Made by a program: the position numbers and the translations under genes. The notes under the pieces were generated by a model that searched no databases, was not told where the DNA came from, and saw only the letters and a list, made by a program, of their open reading frames with translations. A stretch of DNA of 64,000 nt from Candidatus Fusobacterium pullicola (lineage in GTDB: Bacteria > Fusobacteriota > Fusobacteriia > Fusobacteriales > Fusobacteriaceae). The DNA is taken from the NCBI GenBank assembly GCA_018883725.1, contig JAHLFN010000068.1:1-64000 (forward strand), in the 5' to 3' direction. Below are positions 43,825 through 52,530 of the stretch, piece after piece (position 1 is the first letter of the stretch; the number at the start of each line of letters is the position of its first letter).

Positions 43825-45165
43825 ATGGACACGGTGCCCGAATTTAATCTTTATTTAAATCTTTTATTTTTAATTTTTTTAACTCTAACAAATGCTTTTT
43901 TTGCTTGTACAGAGATAGCGATGGTTTCTATTAATAAGAATAAAATTAATTTGTTAGCTGAAAATGGGAATAAAACAGCAAAACTTATTCAGAAAGTTTT
44001 AGCTGAACCAACTAATTTTTTATCAACAATTCAAGTTGCAATTACTCTTTCTGGTTTTTTTGCTAGTGCATCTGCAGCTACAGGATTTGCAGATATTTTG
44101 AGTAAAAAACTTACAGTATTTAATATTGCGTATACCAAAGAGTTATCTATTGTAATTGTAACAATAATATTATCATATTTTACTCTTGTATTTGGAGAGC
44201 TTGTACCGAAAAGAATTGCTTTACATAAAGCAGAAGCAATAAGTATGTTTTCTATAAGACCAATATATATAATAGCAAAGTTAACATTTCCATTTATAAA
44301 GTTACTTTCTATTTCAACAAATACAATATTACGTATATTAGGTTTCAAAATTGACAATATAGAGGAACAAGTATCTGAAGAGGAGATAAAATCGCTATTA
44401 GAAGTAGGACAAATTCATGGAGTTTTCAATAAAACTGAAAAAGATATGATAACTTCTGTTCTATCTTTTGATAATAAAAATGCTAAAGAGATTATGACTC
44501 CTAGAACAGCTACATACATGATAGATATTAATTCACCGTTAGATGAGTATCTAGATGAATTATTAAATAGAAAACATTCAAGAGTTCCAGTTTATGATAC
44601 CGAAGTAGATAATATAATTGGAATTTTATTTATAAAAGATTTTATTTTAGAAGCTAGAAAAAAAGGATTTGAAAAAGTAGATGTTAAAACTATAATGAGA
44701 AAACCATATTTTATACCTGAGACAAAGAAGATAGATATTCTTTTTAAGGAGATGCAACAATCTAAAATCTTCATGTCAATCATTATTGATGAATATGGGG
44801 GATTTTCAGGAATAGTTACAATGGAAGATTTAATTGAAGAGATAGTGGGTTCTATAGAAGAGGAATATCAAAATAAAGAACCAAAAATTACTCCAGTTGA
44901 AGAAAATACATATATTGTAGATGGACTTTTTTCAATAGATGCTTTAAATTATGAATTAGGATTGGATTTTTATTCAGATAACTATGATACTCTTTCAGGA
45001 TTTATTACTGGTGAGCTAGAGAGAATACCAGAGGAAAAAGAGAAAATAGTATTGGAGTATACAAATGTAAGGTTAGAAGTTTTAGAGATAAAGGATAAAA
45101 GAATTACAAAAGTAAAATTAACTTTAAAACCAAAGGAATTAGATACGGAAACTATAGAGGAGTAA
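43825..45165 (+). CDS. CNNM/CorC-family membrane protein (HlyC-like, CBS domains)
   Basis: A 446-residue membrane protein. A DUF21/CNNM domain with three or four helices (FLIFLTLTNAFFACTEIAMVSINKNKI) comes first, then a pair of CBS domains (IMTPRTATYMIDINSPLDEYLDELLNRKHSRVPVYD and a second ending IIIDEYGGFSGIVTMEDLIEEIVGSIEEEYQ). A C-terminal CorC_HlyC domain ends the protein. Such proteins are linked to Mg2+/cobalt efflux or Na+-driven Mg2+ export; older annotation calls them hemolysins. AGGAGGAA precedes the ATG. A bidirectional terminator separates it from the convergent ssb gene. Confidence 0.92.
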   Translation: MDTVPEFNLYLNLLFLIFLTLTNAFFACTEIAMVSINKNKINLLAENGNKTAKLIQKVLAEPTNFLSTIQVAITLSGFFASASAATGFADILSKKLTVFNIAYTKELSIVIVTIILSYFTLVFGELVPKRIALHKAEAISMFSIRPIYIIAKLTFPFIKLLSISTNTILRILGFKIDNIEEQVSEEEIKSLLEVGQIHGVFNKTEKDMITSVLSFDNKNAKEIMTPRTATYMIDINSPLDEYLDELLNRKHSRVPVYDTEVDNIIGILFIKDFILEARKKGFEKVDVKTIMRKPYFIPETKKIDILFKEMQQSKIFMSIIIDEYGGFSGIVTMEDLIEEIVGSIEEEYQNKEPKITPVEENTYIVDGLFSIDALNYELGLDFYSDNYDTLSGFITGELERIPEEKEKIVLEYTNVRLEVLEIKDKRITKVKLTLKPKELDTETIEE

Positions 45166-45171
45166 AACAAT

Positions 45172-45206
45172 AAATGAGGGGATAATTGAAAAACCCCTCA
45201 TTTTTA
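45172..45206. terminator. Bidirectional terminator between the CNNM-type gene and ssb
   Basis: AAATGAGGGG (45172-45181) and CCCCTCATTT (45194-45203) are perfect complements, with T-rich sequence on both outer sides, placed between two converging genes. Confidence 0.85.
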
Positions 45207-45213
45207 AATTTAA

Positions 45214-45630
45214 TTAGAATGGAAATTCATCATCATCTTCATATGGAATCTCTTCTACTTCTTTAGAAATAGATTTTGGAGCAGGTGATGAATACTCAGG
45301 CTCATATCTACCCATAGAATCACTGCTTCCTTTTGCTTCTAAGAACTCAATTGCTTCTACAAGAACATCATATGAAGTTCTTTTTTCTCCGTTCATTTCA
45401 TATCTATTCATTTGAAGTCTTCCATTTACTCCAACTTTTCTTCCTTTTCTTAGGTACTCTCCAATAAGTTCAGCTGTTTTTCCAAAAGCTACACAGTTTA
45501 TAAAATCAGCTTCACCTTTAGAGAACGGTCTATCTACAGCTAAAGAAAATCTTGAGTAAGCTTTTCCACTTTGTCCAAATTTTAATTCAGGATCTCTAGT
45601 AAGTCTACCAACTAAAACTACTATATTCAT
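45214..45630 (-). CDS. ssb: Single-stranded DNA-binding protein
   Basis: A 138-residue SSB. The OB fold occupies about 1-105 (MNIVVLVGRLTRDPELKFGQSGKAYSRFSLAV; KVGVNGRLQMNRYE). A short linker leads to an acidic tail ending DDDEFPF, which recruits repair and replication proteins. It is shorter than E. coli SSB, in the linker. It is not flanked by rpsF/rpsR. Divergent from polA, with AGGAGG before the ATG. Confidence 0.96.
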   Translation of the reverse strand: MNIVVLVGRLTRDPELKFGQSGKAYSRFSLAVDRPFSKGEADFINCVAFGKTAELIGEYLRKGRKVGVNGRLQMNRYEMNGEKRTSYDVLVEAIEFLEAKGSSDSMGRYEPEYSSPAPKSISKEVEEIPYEDDDEFPF

Positions 45631-45664
45631 ATTAAAACCTCCTATTAAATTATATTCTTAACTA

Positions 45665-45694
45665 ATTATAGCATATTTTCAAGAGTAGCACCAA
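45665..45694 (-). promoter_or_regulatory. Promoter for ssb
   Basis: On the minus strand TATAAT (45665-45670) is preceded by TGC, an extended -10, with a poor -35 (TTGGTG at 45689-45694, 18-base spacer). Confidence 0.5.
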
Positions 45695-45747
45695 TATTTT
45701 TTAAAGGAAAACAGAAGAAAAAATTATAAGCAAAATGGTAGTATTTA

Positions 45748-45756
45748 TGATATAAT
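45748..45756 (+). promoter_or_regulatory. Extended -10 promoter for polA
   Basis: TG, one base, TATAAT (45751-45756), 32 bases before polA; no good -35. Confidence 0.5.
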
Positions 45757-45788
45757 AATACAGTAAAATGTTAAGCTAGGAGGCTATA

Positions 45789-48506
45789 ATGGAAAAGAAA
45801 AGAGCTGTACTTTTAGATGTAAGTGCCATAATGTATAGAGCATATTTTGCAAATATGAATTTTAGAACTAAAACAGAGCCAACTGGAGCAGTATATGGTT
45901 TTGTAAATACTTTGATGAGTATAATAAAAGAATTTAATCCAGATTTTATAGGAGCAGCTTTTGATGTTAAAAGAGGCTCTTTAAAGAGAAGTGAAATTTA
46001 TAAGGATTATAAAGCCCAAAGAGAATCAGCACCTGAAGATTTAATCGTTCAAATTCCAAGAATAGAAGAGGTATTGGATTGTTATAATATATCGAGATTT
46101 AAAATTGAAGGATATGAGGCTGATGATGTATTAGGAACTTTAGCAAAAAAGCTTTCAGAGGAAAATATAGAGGTTTATGTTATAACTGGAGATAAGGATT
46201 TAGCTCAAATTTTAGATGAAAATATAAATATAGCTTTACTAGGAAAAGGTGAAGGTGGAGATAAATTTAAAATAATAAGAACAGATGAGGATGTTATAGA
46301 ATATTTAGGAGTATCAGCTAAAAAAATTCCTGATCTTTTTGGACTTATAGGAGATTCTAGTGATGGCATTCCTGGAGTAAGAAAAATTGGACCTAAAAAA
46401 GCTATTCCTATGTTGAAGAAATATGAAACTTTAGAGGGAATATATGAAAATATAGATTCATTAACAGAGATACCCGGGATAGGAAAGTCTCTTGTGAGTA
46501 ATTTAAAAGAGGATAAAGATATTGCTTTTATGAGTAGAGAGTTGGCTATAATTTGTCAGGAGGTTCCTCTAGAATTTAATTTAGAAAAATTATCTTATGA
46601 GCAGGATAAAGAAAAACTTTTAGAGTTATTTAAGATATTAGAGTTTAAAGCTCTTATTAAAAAAATGGGGCTTGAGATTGTAGAAGGGAAAGAAGAAGAG
46701 TTAGAAAAACAAAGTAGAAGTAGAGAGAATAGAGATTTTAAAATTTTATCTAAAAAAGATGATATTAAGGATATGATTAAAACTTTAAAAAAAGAGGAGC
46801 TAGTCTCTATTTTTTATACTGATTATGGAATAGCTTTAAGTTCATATGGTAAAGATTTTTATTATCCTTTTGATAAAAAATGTGAAAATAAAATAGGGGC
46901 TAATATCTCATTATTTGATGTTGAGCCAGCACTAGAAACGCAGAAAAAAGATTATCCAGAGATACAGGAATTTTTTGATAATTATACTGGAAATATAATA
47001 ACATATAATTTAAAAAATTTATTAAATAAGAGTTTTGATATAAAAAATTGTGGAATGGATATAATGATAGCTCATCATTTAGTTACTTCTCAAACAAAGG
47101 AAAATGTAGAGCTACCTATTGAGCAATTCACAGGAATAGAGTTAGAGGATTATACGGAGAAGTTTGGAAAAGAGAAACCAGAAAATTTAAGTGCAGAAGA
47201 GTATGGAAAATATATTTGTCAAAGGACAAGAGGACTTTTAGAGTGTTTTGATATCTTAAAAGAGGAATTAACGGATAGAAATTTAATGAAAGTTCTAAAT
47301 GAGATAGAGATGCCACTGATAGAGATACTTTCATCTATGGAAAAAAAGGGAATAATGATAGACCCAGATTATTTTTCAAAATATGGAAAAGAATTAGAGA
47401 GAGCAATAGATGAACTTCAAGAAAAAATATATGAAGAAGCTGGAGAAAATTTTAATATCAACTCTCCAAAACAGCTAGCCGAGATACTTTTCTTTAAATT
47501 AAATCTTCCACCAGTTAAGAAAACTAAAACAGGTTTATCTACAGATGAAGAGGTATTGGAGAAGTTAAAGGAAGATGGAGCAGAGATAGCAAAGGCTATA
47601 TTAGAGTATAGAAAACTAGCTAAATTAAAAAATACATATGTAGACGCTATTCCTAAATTAAGAGATGAAAATAATAGAGTTCATACTACATTTAATCAAA
47701 TAGGAACTACTACAGGAAGACTTTCATCTTCTGATCCAAATTTACAAAATATTCCAGTTAAAACAGATGAAGGTATAAAGATAAGACAAGGGTTTGTAGC
47801 GGAAAAAGGATCAATTTTAATGGGAATTGACTATTCACAAATAGAATTGAGAGTTTTAGCTCAATTATCGGGAGATGAAAATTTAAGAGCAGCTTATCAA
47901 AATAATATGGATCTACATAGTTTAACAGCCAGAAAGATTTTTGAACTTTCTGAAAACGATGAGGTAACAAGGGAACAAAGGATAATTGCTAAGACAATAA
48001 ACTTTAGTATAATCTATGGAAAAACAGCCTTTGGTTTAGCAAAAGAGCTTGGAATTACTCAAAGAGAAGCGAGTGAATATATAGAGAGATACTTCAATCA
48101 ATATCCAAGAGTAAAAGAGTTTGAAAAAGAGATAGTTGAATTTACAGAGAAAAACGGATATACAGAGACTTTATTTGGAAGAAGAAGAATTATAGAGGGA
48201 ATAAATTCTAAAAATAAAAATATAAAGAGTCAGGCAGAAAGAATGGCTGTGAACAGTGTTATTCAAGGAACAGCAGCTGAAGTTTTAAAGCAAGTTATGA
48301 TAGAGATATATAGATATATTAAGGATAAAGCTGGAGTATCATTATTACTTCAAGTACATGATGAGCTTATTTTTGAAATATCTCAGGATAGATTAGAAGA
48401 ATATAGAGAAAATATAGAAAAAATAATGAGAGAGTGTGTAAAATTTGATAGTGTACCACTTGAAATTAATACTAATATAGGAGTTAACTGGGCTGAAACA
48501 AAATAG
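45789..48506 (+). CDS. polA: DNA polymerase I
   Basis: A 905-residue PolA. The 5'-3' exonuclease domain (1-about 290) has FDVKRGSLKRSEIYKDYKA and YEADDVLGTLA...TGDKDLAQ. The polymerase domain has motif A DYSQIELRVLAQLSGDENL, motif B RIIAKTINFSIIYGKTAFG and motif C QVHDELIFE. The middle 3'-5' exonuclease region (about 310-480) is degenerate: the expected D-x-E of ExoI is replaced by FYTDYGIA, so proofreading is probably absent, as in Bacillus and Taq enzymes. Full length, with AGGAGG before the ATG. Confidence 0.96.
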   Translation: MEKKRAVLLDVSAIMYRAYFANMNFRTKTEPTGAVYGFVNTLMSIIKEFNPDFIGAAFDVKRGSLKRSEIYKDYKAQRESAPEDLIVQIPRIEEVLDCYNISRFKIEGYEADDVLGTLAKKLSEENIEVYVITGDKDLAQILDENINIALLGKGEGGDKFKIIRTDEDVIEYLGVSAKKIPDLFGLIGDSSDGIPGVRKIGPKKAIPMLKKYETLEGIYENIDSLTEIPGIGKSLVSNLKEDKDIAFMSRELAIICQEVPLEFNLEKLSYEQDKEKLLELFKILEFKALIKKMGLEIVEGKEEELEKQSRSRENRDFKILSKKDDIKDMIKTLKKEELVSIFYTDYGIALSSYGKDFYYPFDKKCENKIGANISLFDVEPALETQKKDYPEIQEFFDNYTGNIITYNLKNLLNKSFDIKNCGMDIMIAHHLVTSQTKENVELPIEQFTGIELEDYTEKFGKEKPENLSAEEYGKYICQRTRGLLECFDILKEELTDRNLMKVLNEIEMPLIEILSSMEKKGIMIDPDYFSKYGKELERAIDELQEKIYEEAGENFNINSPKQLAEILFFKLNLPPVKKTKTGLSTDEEVLEKLKEDGAEIAKAILEYRKLAKLKNTYVDAIPKLRDENNRVHTTFNQIGTTTGRLSSSDPNLQNIPVKTDEGIKIRQGFVAEKGSILMGIDYSQIELRVLAQLSGDENLRAAYQNNMDLHSLTARKIFELSENDEVTREQRIIAKTINFSIIYGKTAFGLAKELGITQREASEYIERYFNQYPRVKEFEKEIVEFTEKNGYTETLFGRRRIIEGINSKNKNIKSQAERMAVNSVIQGTAAEVLKQVMIEIYRYIKDKAGVSLLLQVHDELIFEISQDRLEEYRENIEKIMRECVKFDSVPLEINTNIGVNWAETK

Positions 48507-48545
48507 AAGAGGTAGAAAAGGTAATATGTTTTAATAGGAGGTAAG

Positions 48546-49448
48546 ATGTCTTATACATATAGTGTTAAAGAGGAGATACTAAGTAATGATATGGTAACAG
48601 CAATTGAAAAAACTGCTGAATTATCTGCTATATTTCTGAGCAAAAATGCTTTTTATAATGATAGAATTGAACTTAGATTAGAAAATTTACCTTTAGCTAA
48701 AAGAGTATATAAATTTATAAAAGATACAACAGATTTAAAAATAGAGATAAAGTATTCAATATCTAAAAGGTTGGGAGAGCATAATGTATACATAATTGTT
48801 ATTCCCAAGCAAAAGGGATATAGAGACTTTATTGAAAAGATGAAGAGTTTAAATGTAGATTTGATACTTACAAGTGAAGAAATTTTAAAAGGATTTATTA
48901 GAGGAATATTTCTTTCTTGTGGGTATATAAAGGATCCAGAAAAAGAGTATGCCCTTGATTTTTTCATGGATAATGAAGAGGCGGCAGATAAATTGTATAC
49001 CCTGCTTTTATCTAAAGGAAAGAAAGTTTTTAAAACTTTAAAAAGAAATAAACCATTAGTTTATCTTAGAAATTCAGAAAATATTATGGATATAATTGTT
49101 CTGATAGGATCAATTCAATCTTTCTTTAAATATGAAGAAACTACAATGATAAAAGATTTGAAAAATAAAACAATTAGAGAGATGAACTGGGAAGTAGCTA
49201 ATGAAACTAAGACTTTGAATACAGGTAATAATCAAATTAAAATGATAAATCATATAGATAGAGAGATTGGACTTAATTCATTAAGTCCAGTCCTTGAAGA
49301 GATAGCTCATATGAGACTTAATAATCCTGAGAGTACACTTCAAGAGATAGCAGAGATGATTGGAATTTCAAAGTCTGGAGTTAGAAATAGGTTTAGAAGA
49401 ATAGAAGAGATTTATAATAATCTAATAAAAGATGAGATAGAGGAATAA
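48546..49448 (+). CDS. whiA: DNA-binding protein WhiA
   Basis: A 300-residue WhiA. The N-terminal part resembles a LAGLIDADG endonuclease fold without cleavage residues (SYTYSVKEEILSN...GFIRGIFLSCGYIKDPEKEYALDF). The C-terminal helix-turn-helix reads SPVLEEIAHMRLNNPESTLQEIAEMIGISKSGVRNRFRRI. In Firmicutes and Actinobacteria WhiA affects cell division and chromosome segregation. AGGAGG precedes the ATG. It leads the run whiA-ribF-scpA-murJ-methylase-corA. Confidence 0.93.
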   Translation: MSYTYSVKEEILSNDMVTAIEKTAELSAIFLSKNAFYNDRIELRLENLPLAKRVYKFIKDTTDLKIEIKYSISKRLGEHNVYIIVIPKQKGYRDFIEKMKSLNVDLILTSEEILKGFIRGIFLSCGYIKDPEKEYALDFFMDNEEAADKLYTLLLSKGKKVFKTLKRNKPLVYLRNSENIMDIIVLIGSIQSFFKYEETTMIKDLKNKTIREMNWEVANETKTLNTGNNQIKMINHIDREIGLNSLSPVLEEIAHMRLNNPESTLQEIAEMIGISKSGVRNRFRRIEEIYNNLIKDEIEE

Positions 49449-49451
49449 AGT

Positions 49452-50408
49452 ATGAGAATAATAAGAGATATCTTGAATTTTAATGAGTGTCTAAGAAATA
49501 GTTATGTAGCAATAGGAACATTTGATGGAGTTCATTATGGACATCAAAAGCTTATAAAACAGGCTATAGAAGCAGCAAAAAAAAATAGTGGTTATTCAGT
49601 TGTTTTTACATTTTCAAATCATCCAATGGAATTAATAAAGGGAGAGGCAGCTCCAAAAGTTATAAATACTATAGAAGAAAAACTTTATTTGTTAGAACAA
49701 TTAGGAGTAGATTGTGTTATTGTACAAGAGTTTTCCCAAGAGTTTGCCAATTTAACTGCAGAGGAGTTTGTAGATATTTTAGAAAAGAAATTGGGAAGTA
49801 AGGAGTTATTTGTAGGATTTAATTTCTCTTTTGGAGTGGGAGGAAAATCTACTGCCAAGGATCTGGTTAGATTAGGGGAAGTTAGAGGAATAGTTGTTAA
49901 TGAACTTTCTCCAATATATTTAGAAGGAAAACTAGTAAGTTCAACACTTTTAAGAGATAAAGTATTACATAAAGATATAGAAACAATAAATAGATATTTG
50001 GGGCATAATTTTGTTATTATGGGTGAAGTTGTACATGGGAAAAAAATAGCAAGAGAGTTAGGATTTCCAACTGCAAATATAAAAATGTCTACAAGATTAT
50101 ATCCTAAAAATGGAATATATGGAGCTAAAGTAAAGATAGAAGGAGAGGATTTCTATCGTTATGGAGTTGTTAATATAGGAGTTAATCCAACTTTAAAACC
50201 GGGAGAAAAAACAGTTGAAGTAAATATACTAAATTTTAATGAATTTATATATGGAAAAACTGTAGCTATTGAATTGGAAGAGTATTTAAGAGAAGAGAAA
50301 AAATTCTCATCAATAGATGAACTAAAAAGAGTGATTGGAAATGATATAGAAACTTGGAGAAGGGTAGTAGAAGAGAGAAAAAATGGATATAGTACTAAAG
50401 ATAGATAA
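49452..50408 (+). CDS. ribF: Bifunctional riboflavin kinase / FAD synthetase
   Basis: A 318-residue RibF that makes FMN and FAD from riboflavin. The N-terminal adenylyltransferase domain has AIGTFDGVHYGHQKLI and FVGFNFSFGVGGKST. The C-terminal kinase domain has GEVVHGKKIARELGFPTANI and YGVVNIGVNPT. It starts 3 bases after whiA and its 3' end overlaps the scpA start by 26 bases. No FMN riboswitch is present. Confidence 0.96.
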   Translation: MRIIRDILNFNECLRNSYVAIGTFDGVHYGHQKLIKQAIEAAKKNSGYSVVFTFSNHPMELIKGEAAPKVINTIEEKLYLLEQLGVDCVIVQEFSQEFANLTAEEFVDILEKKLGSKELFVGFNFSFGVGGKSTAKDLVRLGEVRGIVVNELSPIYLEGKLVSSTLLRDKVLHKDIETINRYLGHNFVIMGEVVHGKKIARELGFPTANIKMSTRLYPKNGIYGAKVKIEGEDFYRYGVVNIGVNPTLKPGEKTVEVNILNFNEFIYGKTVAIELEEYLREEKKFSSIDELKRVIGNDIETWRRVVEERKNGYSTKDR

Positions 50409-51060
50409 TTTTGAAGGACCACTTGATTTACTTCTTCATTTAATAGAAAAGAAAAAATTAAAAATTTCAGAGATAAAAATTTCACAAATAATAGATGAAT
50501 ATCTAGGTGTTTTAAAGGAAGCTCAAGAGGAAAATTTACATATCAAAGTAGAATTTTTAGTTACAGCTTCAGAATTATTGGAAATAAAAGCTTCAACGCT
50601 TTTAGCTATCAATGAGGAAGAGAATAAAGAAAAAGAGTTAAAAAGAAGATTAGAAGACTATAAAATCTTTAAAGAGGTAGCATTAAAGATAGGTGAGATG
50701 GAAAAAGAGTACAACATCTCCTATACACGTGGTGAAGGAAGAAAGATTATAAAAAAGGCAGCTAAAGAGTATGATATTTCAAAGTTAAAAGCTAGTGATC
50801 TATATTTAGCTTATAAAAAATATATTGGAAAGAGTGAAAAAGAGTATTTAGAATTAGAGCTAGGAAAAAAATACACTTTAAAAGATGAGATGGATAAATT
50901 ATATATAAAATTATACTCTCAAAGAAGAACTTTTGATTCAATATTTAGTGAAGCTGAAGGAAGAATGCATCTAGTATATATATTTTTAGCTATCTTAGAA
51001 CTCTATAAAGAGGGACTTATAGAGATAGAAGAAGATACAGTATCAAGAATAAATAGATAA
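50383..51060 (+). CDS. scpA: Segregation and condensation protein A
   Basis: A 225-residue ScpA (kleisin) that bridges SMC heads. It begins MDIVLKIDNFEGPLDLLLHLIEKKKLKISEIKI, the family hallmark, with a C-terminal winged helix (RTFDSIFSEAEGRMHLVYIFLAILELYKEGLIEIEE). It overlaps ribF by 26 bases, which is unusual but supported by AGAGAG upstream of the ATG. scpB is not adjacent. Works with the smc product at 2.1-5.6 kb. Confidence 0.94.
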   Translation: MDIVLKIDNFEGPLDLLLHLIEKKKLKISEIKISQIIDEYLGVLKEAQEENLHIKVEFLVTASELLEIKASTLLAINEEENKEKELKRRLEDYKIFKEVALKIGEMEKEYNISYTRGEGRKIIKKAAKEYDISKLKASDLYLAYKKYIGKSEKEYLELELGKKYTLKDEMDKLYIKLYSQRRTFDSIFSEAEGRMHLVYIFLAILELYKEGLIEIEEDTVSRINR

Positions 51061-51069
51061 GGAGTTTTT

Positions 51070-52530
51070 ATGTTTAGAAGTGGACTTCTAGTAATGATAA
51101 TAACAATGATAAGCAGAGTATTAGGCTTAGTAAGAGCTGGAATAATAGCTTATTACTTTGGAGCATCTGCTATGACAGATGCTTTTTTCAGTGCTTTTAA
51201 AATAAGTAATTTTTTTAGGCAACTTTTAGGAGAGGGAGCTTTAGGTAGCTCATTTATCCCACTTTATAATGAAAGAGTAGAAATAGAGGGAGAAGAGAGA
51301 AGTAAGGAGTTTATATATTCAATACTAAATTTACTCTTTGTTTTTAGTACGATAATTACAATATTGATGATAATATTTTCACAGGGAATAATAGATGGAA
51401 TAGTAAGTGGATTTTCGGCAGAAACTAAATTACTAGCTTCAAGACTATTAAAGATAATGTCAGTATATTTTATCTTTATAAGTTTATCAGGAATGATATG
51501 TGCTATTTTAAATAATTTTAAACAATTTGCTGTTCCAGCTTCTACATCAATATTTTTTAATTTAGCAATAATTTTAGCCTCTATGTATTTTGGAAAAAGC
51601 TATGGAATAGATGCCTTAGCTTATGGAGTTGTAATTGGAGGAGTTCTTCAATTTTTAGTAGTTTTACCAGCGTTTTTTAAAATAGTAAAGGGATATTCTT
51701 TCAAAATAGATTGGAAGGATCCTTATTTAAAAAGAATATTTATAATGATATGTCCAATGCTTATAGGGATAGTAGCTAGACAGGTAAACACCATTGTAGA
51801 TCAGATGTTTGCTTCATATTTAGCCGCTGGAGGGGTATCAGCCCTTGAAAATGCTACAAGGTTATATTTATTACCAGTAGGAGTTTTTGGAGTATCAATA
51901 TCTACAGTAATATTTCCAGGATTGTCAAAGGCGATGTCAAGAAATAATTATAAAGAGGCAACGGATAATATAGTAAAAGGATTAAACATACTACTATTTT
52001 TAATAATTCCATCAACTGCTGTACTGACTTTTTATGCTCCAGAAGTTATTAGATTAACACTATCTTATGGAAAATTTGATGAGGAAGCAGTAAAAGTAAC
52101 AGCTCAAGTTTTACTATATTACTCTTTAGGATTATATTTTTATACGGCTATATACTTAATGACAAGAGCTTTTTATAGTGTAAAAGATAGTAGACATCCA
52201 GTAAAGTTTTCTATAGTATCTATAGTAGTTAATATAGTTTTAAATTTTCTATTGATAGAAAAATTAGAGTATAGAGGAATTGCACTGTCTACTTCAGTAG
52301 CTGCCGCAGTTAACTTTATTTTACTTTTAATAGTTTTCAGAAAAAAATATATTAATTTTAGTTTGAAAAAAAGTTATATTTTCTTTGCTAAAACACTAAT
52401 AGTTACAAGTTTTGCTCTATTAGCAAGTTTTAAAGTAGAAAATACAATTTTAAAACTGATAGTTTTTTCTGCTGTATATATGTTATTTTGGACAAGAAGC
52501 TTAATAAAAAATAAAATGGAAGTATTCTAA
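51070..52530 (+). CDS. murJ: Lipid II flippase MurJ
   Basis: A 486-residue MATE/MOP-fold membrane protein with about 13-14 helices. It starts with MITMISRVLGLVRAGIIAYYFGASAMTDAFFSAFKISNFFRQLLGEGALGSSFIPLY, the MurJ signature, and has YLLPVGVFGVSISTVIFPGLS later. It flips lipid II across the inner membrane for peptidoglycan synthesis. AAGGAG precedes the ATG. Its stop overlaps the next start by one base. Confidence 0.95.
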   Translation: MFRSGLLVMIITMISRVLGLVRAGIIAYYFGASAMTDAFFSAFKISNFFRQLLGEGALGSSFIPLYNERVEIEGEERSKEFIYSILNLLFVFSTIITILMIIFSQGIIDGIVSGFSAETKLLASRLLKIMSVYFIFISLSGMICAILNNFKQFAVPASTSIFFNLAIILASMYFGKSYGIDALAYGVVIGGVLQFLVVLPAFFKIVKGYSFKIDWKDPYLKRIFIMICPMLIGIVARQVNTIVDQMFASYLAAGGVSALENATRLYLLPVGVFGVSISTVIFPGLSKAMSRNNYKEATDNIVKGLNILLFLIIPSTAVLTFYAPEVIRLTLSYGKFDEEAVKVTAQVLLYYSLGLYFYTAIYLMTRAFYSVKDSRHPVKFSIVSIVVNIVLNFLLIEKLEYRGIALSTSVAAAVNFILLLIVFRKKYINFSLKKSYIFFAKTLIVTSFALLASFKVENTILKLIVFSAVYMLFWTRSLIKNKMEVF

